From contig JACCZL010000153.1 in assembly GCA_013695975.1 (NCBI GenBank), positions 1-8,801 on the forward strand: a stretch of 8,801 nt of DNA. Reading direction: 5' to 3'. Position 1 is the first letter of the stretch. Each line of letters starts with the position of its first letter. Under the pieces are notes generated by a model. That model saw nothing but the letters and a program-made list of their open reading frames with translations. It ran no database searches and was not told the origin of the DNA. Of this stretch, positions 5,741 through 8,801 are shown one piece after another. Position numbers and translations under genes: made by a program. Source of the stretch: Chloroflexota bacterium. GTDB taxonomy: Bacteria; Chloroflexota; UBA6077; JACCZL01.

Positions 5741-6946
5741 TCACCGCCAGGTGTCGCAGGTGCCGCCCACGAGCTCCGGCAGGAGCCTGGACAGTGTTGC
5801 CGTCACGATCGCGTTGCCGGCTTCGTTGTAATGACCACCGCCACCGAACAGGCTGTTGACGTCGATGCGGAGCGCCTCCCTCGCCAGGCGATCGGTCACG
5901 TCGACCGTCGGGACGCCCTCCCGCTCCAGCCAGTCCAACAGGGGCGCGTAGGCCTTGGCCTCGCCGTCGCGCAAGCCCACGACCTCGGCCTTCCTGCCGA
6001 AGACGATCACGACCGGTGTCGCGCCGTCCTGCCGCGCCTGACGAGCGAACTGGACCAGCAGCCGCCCTGTGATCTGGTAGGCCTCCCGATCCGGACGATA
6101 GGCCGCGCCGAGCGCTTTCGCGTCGCTCGTGACGTTCGGATTGCTTCCGATCCCCCGATCTCGGACATGGCGATTGTACGCGGCGGTCCGAGCGACCCGG
6201 ACGACGTGCGAGACGTCGAGCGGGTTGGCGACGAACATCCCTGGAAAGTACCAATGGTCGTCGGGGCCAAACGCCGACTCAGTCCAGCGGGGATCCTCGA
6301 GCTGCTCGAGCGTCGCGGCCGGGTTGGGGAGCAGCCGAAGCCCGTCGCCCTCCAGGATGAAGCGCGGCTTGCTCAAGACCAGACTGGTCTGGGGGGTGTA
6401 GAAAGGGCGAAAGCGGTTGACGACGCGGTTGACGTTCTCGACCATGTACCCGATGAGCACGGCGCACGGCCGATACTGTCGCCCGTCGCGCTGGTACCGC
6501 AGCCACACCTGGTCCGGCCCGTAGCCGGGCACCCCGAAGTTGAGCACCTCCGTGCCGGGCCAGGCTTGCTCGAGGCCAGACGTCCAGCAGTCCTCGAGCT
6601 CGATCTCGTCGCACTGGGTGAACGAGTCGCCCAGGGCGACCAGCCGGCGCACCCCCGGCGCGGGATCGATCGTATATTCACGGTCGGCGCGCAAGCCCGC
6701 GAGATTCGTCCGAAACATGCCCCCGGCCCCGCCCACTCTGCCAGATGTAAGTCTCCAGCCGAGGTCAGCGTCTGGTCCGACATATTGTGGGGTGCTGACC
6801 AGGGTCCGAAGGTCACCCGCCCGGTACGGGAGCGGGAGCAACTGCTGGGGCTGGATCGGCTGGACCAGACGGACGCCAATCTCCGCCAGCAGGAAGGCCA
6901 CACTCAGGCCCGCGATCACGGCTGCGAGCTTGCCCCGACTCAGCAT
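5741..6946 (-). CDS. Membrane-anchored SGNH-fold protein, upstream copy B
   Basis: A 401-residue paralogue of the next gene, the two forming a tandem duplication. It has an N-terminal membrane anchor (about residues 7-24, LAAVIAGLSVAFLLAEIG), block I GDSFTQCDE with Ser108, block II NFGVPGYGPDQ, block III region GYMVENVNR with Asn171, and block V GGGGHYNEAGN with His372. An acidic residue just before the His is missing, as in copy A. Cysteines 112, 120, 161 and 397 match those of copy A. Compared with A, it has about eight extra residues around 262-277 (RDRGIGSNPNVTSD). The start is ATG 6944-6946, since the membrane anchor begins there. No good Shine-Dalgarno precedes it and a TATGAT lies just upstream, so a nearly leaderless message is possible. 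Family resemblance includes AlgX/AlgJ-like O-acetylation proteins and GDSL esterases; which applies is not decided. Confidence 0.86.
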   Translation of the reverse strand: MLSRGKLAAVIAGLSVAFLLAEIGVRLVQPIQPQQLLPLPYRAGDLRTLVSTPQYVGPDADLGWRLTSGRVGGAGGMFRTNLAGLRADREYTIDPAPGVRRLVALGDSFTQCDEIELEDCWTSGLEQAWPGTEVLNFGVPGYGPDQVWLRYQRDGRQYRPCAVLIGYMVENVNRVVNRFRPFYTPQTSLVLSKPRFILEGDGLRLLPNPAATLEQLEDPRWTESAFGPDDHWYFPGMFVANPLDVSHVVRVARTAAYNRHVRDRGIGSNPNVTSDAKALGAAYRPDREAYQITGRLLVQFARQARQDGATPVVIVFGRKAEVVGLRDGEAKAYAPLLDWLEREGVPTVDVTDRLAREALRIDVNSLFGGGGHYNEAGNAIVTATLSRLLPELVGGTCDTWR

Positions 6947-6955
6947 CGGAGTGAG

Positions 6956-6961
6956 ATCATA
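6956..6961 (-). promoter_or_regulatory. Possible -10 element directly before SGNH copy B
   Basis: TATGAT (- strand) matches five of six -10 positions and ends 9 nt before the ATG, which would place transcription start within a few bases of the start codon. No -35 match is visible at 16-18 nt. The gene may instead be read through from the dehydrogenase gene 140 nt upstream. Confidence 0.25.
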
Positions 6962-7086
6962 TCCGAACTCGCTCTCCGGGCAGCCGTGGGTCCACAGGCG
7001 CTGGGTTCAGAAGATCCGGACACAGACTCTTCACCCGCCATCGAGGAGGGTCGCGTGGTCGCGAACGGCGCCGATAGACGTCCTGT

Positions 7087-8409
7087 CTAGAGCGGGACGA
7101 CGTTCTCGGCGTCGGGACGCTTGAGCCAGTTGCACGTGTCGAGAATCAGCGGCGCCTGCTCGACCAGCAAGTCGTAGTCGACGCTTCGGTGGGGCGCGAG
7201 CAGGACCACGCAGTCAACCGCGCCGAGCCCTTGCGCGTCGAGTGGAGTCGACCGAACCACTCGCGCACCGACCTCGACCTCCTCGATGAGCGGGTCGTGA
7301 TACGTCACCCGGCGGTTCTCGACCAGGAGTCGTTCCAGCACCTGGAGCGCCGGAGACTCGCGCAGGTCGGCCACGTCGCCCTTGTAGGTCACGCCGAGTA
7401 AGAGCACCCGCGCCTCGGCCGGGTCCAGCCCGCGCTCAGCCAGCAAGCGGTCCATCTTCTCGACGACGAACCGCGGCATCCCATCGTTGATTCGGCCAGA
7501 GGCCTCGATCAGTTCTGCCGCCAGCCCATAGCGCTCGGCGACAGCCTGGAGATAAAAAGGGACGATCGGGATGCAGTGCCCGCCGACACCGGCCCCCGGG
7601 TAGTGCGGCAAAAAGGCGAACGGCTTGGTGGCCGCCGCGTCGATCACCTCCCAGGCGCTGATCCCCATCCGGTCGCAGACCCGCGCCAGCTCGTTCGCAA
7701 AACTGATGTTGATGAACCGGAACGTGTTCTCGACCAGCTTCGACATCTCGGCGACTTCGGGCGAGCTGACCGGCGCCAGCTCTTCGACAAAGGCGCGGTA
7801 GAGCGCTTGGGCGAGCGCGGTGCAACGCGGCGTGATCCCGCCGATCAGCTTCGGGGTGTTCCGAACCGTGTAGCGGGTGTTGCCCGGGTCGATCCGTTCC
7901 GGCGCGAAGACCAGGAAGTAGTCGTCGCCGACAGTCAGGCCGCTCTCCGACAGGATCGGCAGCAAGCACTCGCGGGTCGTGCCCGGGGCGCACGTGCTCT
8001 GCAAGGCCACCAGCATGCCGGGGTGCAATCGTTCGGCGATGCTCTGGGTGGCAGCCTCGACGTAGCGCAGATCGGGCCGGCGGCTCTCGTCGAGGGGCGT
8101 TGGCACGCAAATGATCGCCGCGTCGAGCTCGGCCAGCGCGTCAAAGTCGTCGGTCGCCCGCAGCAGCCCCTGTCGGGTGAGCGTTCGGACTGCCTCGCTC
8201 GCCACATCTGAGACGGGACTGTGTCCCGCCTTGATCGCGGCGACCCGGTCGCGGTTCACGTCCAGGCCAGTAACCGCGAAGCCGGCGCGGGCGATCTCGA
8301 CGGCCATCGGCAGACCCGCGTACCCGAGTCCGAGCACGCCGACTGTGGCCGTGCGCTCCGAGAGCTTGCGCTCGAGCGCCCGCGCGGGCGCCTCCTGCTG
8401 AACGACCAT
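7087..8409 (-). CDS. WbpA-like nucleotide-sugar 6-dehydrogenase (probably UDP-GlcNAc or related)
   Basis: The enzyme oxidises C6 of a UDP-sugar to the carboxylate in two NAD-dependent steps, feeding polysaccharide or O-antigen synthesis. The Rossmann NAD site is GVLGLGYAGLP (residues 24-34). STCAPGTT (138-145) and APERIDPGN (169-177) follow, then SKLVENTFR with Lys224. The catalytic Cys279 is in GVGGHCIP, and TYKGDVADLRESP (341-353) marks the C-terminal UDP-binding domain. The stretch EVIDAAATKPFAFLPHYPG is typical of the WbpA group rather than UDP-glucose dehydrogenase. The start is ATG 8407-8409 (440 residues): GGAGG lies 7 nt before it, and the longer ATG at 8457 falls inside the promoter -10. 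The residue three after Cys-Ile-Pro, usually Asp in CIPxDP, is Val283. It is the first gene of a probable - strand transcript with the two SGNH genes. Confidence 0.93.
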   Translation of the reverse strand: MVVQQEAPARALERKLSERTATVGVLGLGYAGLPMAVEIARAGFAVTGLDVNRDRVAAIKAGHSPVSDVASEAVRTLTRQGLLRATDDFDALAELDAAIICVPTPLDESRRPDLRYVEAATQSIAERLHPGMLVALQSTCAPGTTRECLLPILSESGLTVGDDYFLVFAPERIDPGNTRYTVRNTPKLIGGITPRCTALAQALYRAFVEELAPVSSPEVAEMSKLVENTFRFINISFANELARVCDRMGISAWEVIDAAATKPFAFLPHYPGAGVGGHCIPIVPFYLQAVAERYGLAAELIEASGRINDGMPRFVVEKMDRLLAERGLDPAEARVLLLGVTYKGDVADLRESPALQVLERLLVENRRVTYHDPLIEEVEVGARVVRSTPLDAQGLGAVDCVVLLAPHRSVDYDLLVEQAPLILDTCNWLKRPDAENVVPL

Positions 8410-8416
8410 GAGCGAT

Positions 8417-8421
8417 CCTCC
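8417..8421 (-). promoter_or_regulatory. Ribosome-binding site of the dehydrogenase gene
   Basis: GGAGG on the - strand, 7 nt before ATG 8409. It decides the start in favour of the 440-residue form over an ATG 48 nt further upstream. Confidence 0.8.
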
Positions 8422-8455
8422 GAGCGTGGCGGACCCCGGCCTGGGGGGACGGCGC

Positions 8456-8485
8456 ATTCTGCCACCCGCCGAATATGCCTGTCAA
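8456..8485 (-). promoter_or_regulatory. Sigma70-type promoter of the dehydrogenase gene
   Basis: On the - strand a perfect -35 TTGACA (8485-8480) and a -10 CAGAAT (8461-8456, four of six) are separated by 18 nt. Transcription should start near 8449, giving a leader of about 40 nt with the GGAGG near its end. Confidence 0.6.
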
Positions 8486-8522
8486 GATAGGGATCCACCC
8501 CCGTCACTGCCGGAGCGGCCAG

Positions 8523-8550
8523 TTCCGTTAGCTCAACGATGGGTTAGAAT
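8523..8550 (+). promoter_or_regulatory. Possible promoter for the divergent membrane-protein gene
   Basis: TAGAAT (8545-8550) matches five of six -10 positions. TTCCGT (8523-8528) at 16-nt spacing is a weak -35. It lies about 40 bp from the oppositely directed dehydrogenase promoter, so one regulator could control both. Confidence 0.4.
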
Positions 8551-8582
8551 GCGAGCGCGACAGATGCCTCGCAGACGGAATT

Positions 8583-8672
8583 ATGACCGACAACCGTGGG
8601 ATCGATGACGTGATCGTGGCGATGGGCATTGCTGGCGCCGCTCCCGCGTCGCGCCTGCCGACGACGAGGTAA
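8583..8672 (+). CDS. Possible 29-codon leader or small ORF
   Basis: ATG 8583 opens a 29-residue frame (MTDNRGIDDVIVAMGIAG, then an Ala/Pro/Arg-rich tail) ending at TAA 8670-8672. The stop overlaps the GAGGT that serves as ribosome-binding site of the next gene, which would couple the two translationally. The upstream Shine-Dalgarno (ACGGAA) is poor and no homology is recognised, so it may be chance. Confidence 0.25.
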   Translation: MTDNRGIDDVIVAMGIAGAAPASRLPTTR

Positions 8673-8677
8673 GAGCC

Positions 8678-8801
8678 ATGGCACTGAGTCGAGCCCTCCA
8701 CGTCGCCGTCCCCCGCCCGGCGTCAACGCGGCAGGGCCTCGGCGTCTGGGCGCCGCCGGCAGTGCTGATCCTGACCCTCGTCGGCGTCGCCGCCTTTGCC
8801 G
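8678..8801 (+). CDS. N-terminus of a membrane protein (runs off the window)
   Basis: The start ATG 8678-8680 is preceded by GAGG at 8666-8669 with 8-nt spacing. The 41 visible residues begin MALSRALHVAVPRPASTRQG and enter a hydrophobic segment at about residue 24 (WAPPAVLILTLVGVAAFA), consistent with a first transmembrane helix. It is divergent from the sugar dehydrogenase, so a surface polysaccharide role such as polymerase, ligase or exporter is possible. Nothing in the visible part identifies the family. Confidence 0.6.
   Translation, partial: MALSRALHVAVPRPASTRQGLGVWAPPAVLILTLVGVAAFA

Noticed and set aside
5504..7090. 528-codon + strand frame across the SGNH genes
   Set aside because: It is antisense to two genes with clear family motifs and membrane anchors, and has no domain of its own.
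8410..8457. Longer start (ATG 8457) for the sugar dehydrogenase
   Set aside because: It overlaps the promoter -10, lacks a ribosome-binding site, and adds 16 residues not typical of the family; GGAGG supports ATG 8409.
1..8801. CRISPR array, tRNA or rRNA genes
   Set aside because: No regularly spaced direct repeats and no cloverleaf or rRNA-like conserved stretch was seen on either strand.

Overview
The window is GC-rich and looks like chromosome from a Chloroflexota-type bacterium, possibly of the Thermomicrobia. This is an inference from base composition, gene style and protein flavour, and no taxonomic marker in the window settles it. It starts in a housekeeping gene, crosses a decayed accessory stretch, and ends in a cell-surface carbohydrate locus.

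Region 1 (1-1190): the 3' end of trmD (tRNA m1G37 methyltransferase, + strand) converges on a HigBA-type toxin-antitoxin pair on the - strand. Both TA genes look damaged. The antitoxin has an in-frame TAG separating its N-terminal part from its HTH domain, and the toxin start looks frameshifted. Region 2 (1193-1657) has no convincing gene, only a possible short coding remnant and several hairpins. Region 3 (1658-3290) is an ISAs1-family insertion sequence with perfect 15-bp terminal inverted repeats. Its transposase is frameshifted about 30 codons before the end. The IS directly abuts the 3' third of a phosphonate-type ABC permease gene (phnE), whose 5' part is absent. No target-site duplication is visible, so an IS-linked deletion or rearrangement is likely.

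Region 4 (3444-4382) holds two + strand genes: an exported cupredoxin with a complete type-1 copper ligand set, and a four-helix membrane protein resembling the CopD/DUF2269 kind. They probably form a small copper or redox operon.

Region 5 (4486-8409) is a - strand series: a WbpA-like nucleotide-sugar 6-dehydrogenase with a good sigma70-type promoter, then two tandem paralogous membrane-anchored SGNH-fold proteins. The dehydrogenase would supply a UDP-uronic acid sugar. The SGNH proteins plausibly modify a surface glycan, for example by removing or adding acyl groups outside the membrane. A divergent + strand gene for a membrane protein starts at 8678 and runs off the window, preceded by a possible 29-codon ORF. 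I see no CRISPR array, tRNA or rRNA. The best candidate for something not well described is the tandem SGNH pair, with its invariant aromatic block, four shared cysteines and no obvious catalytic Asp.
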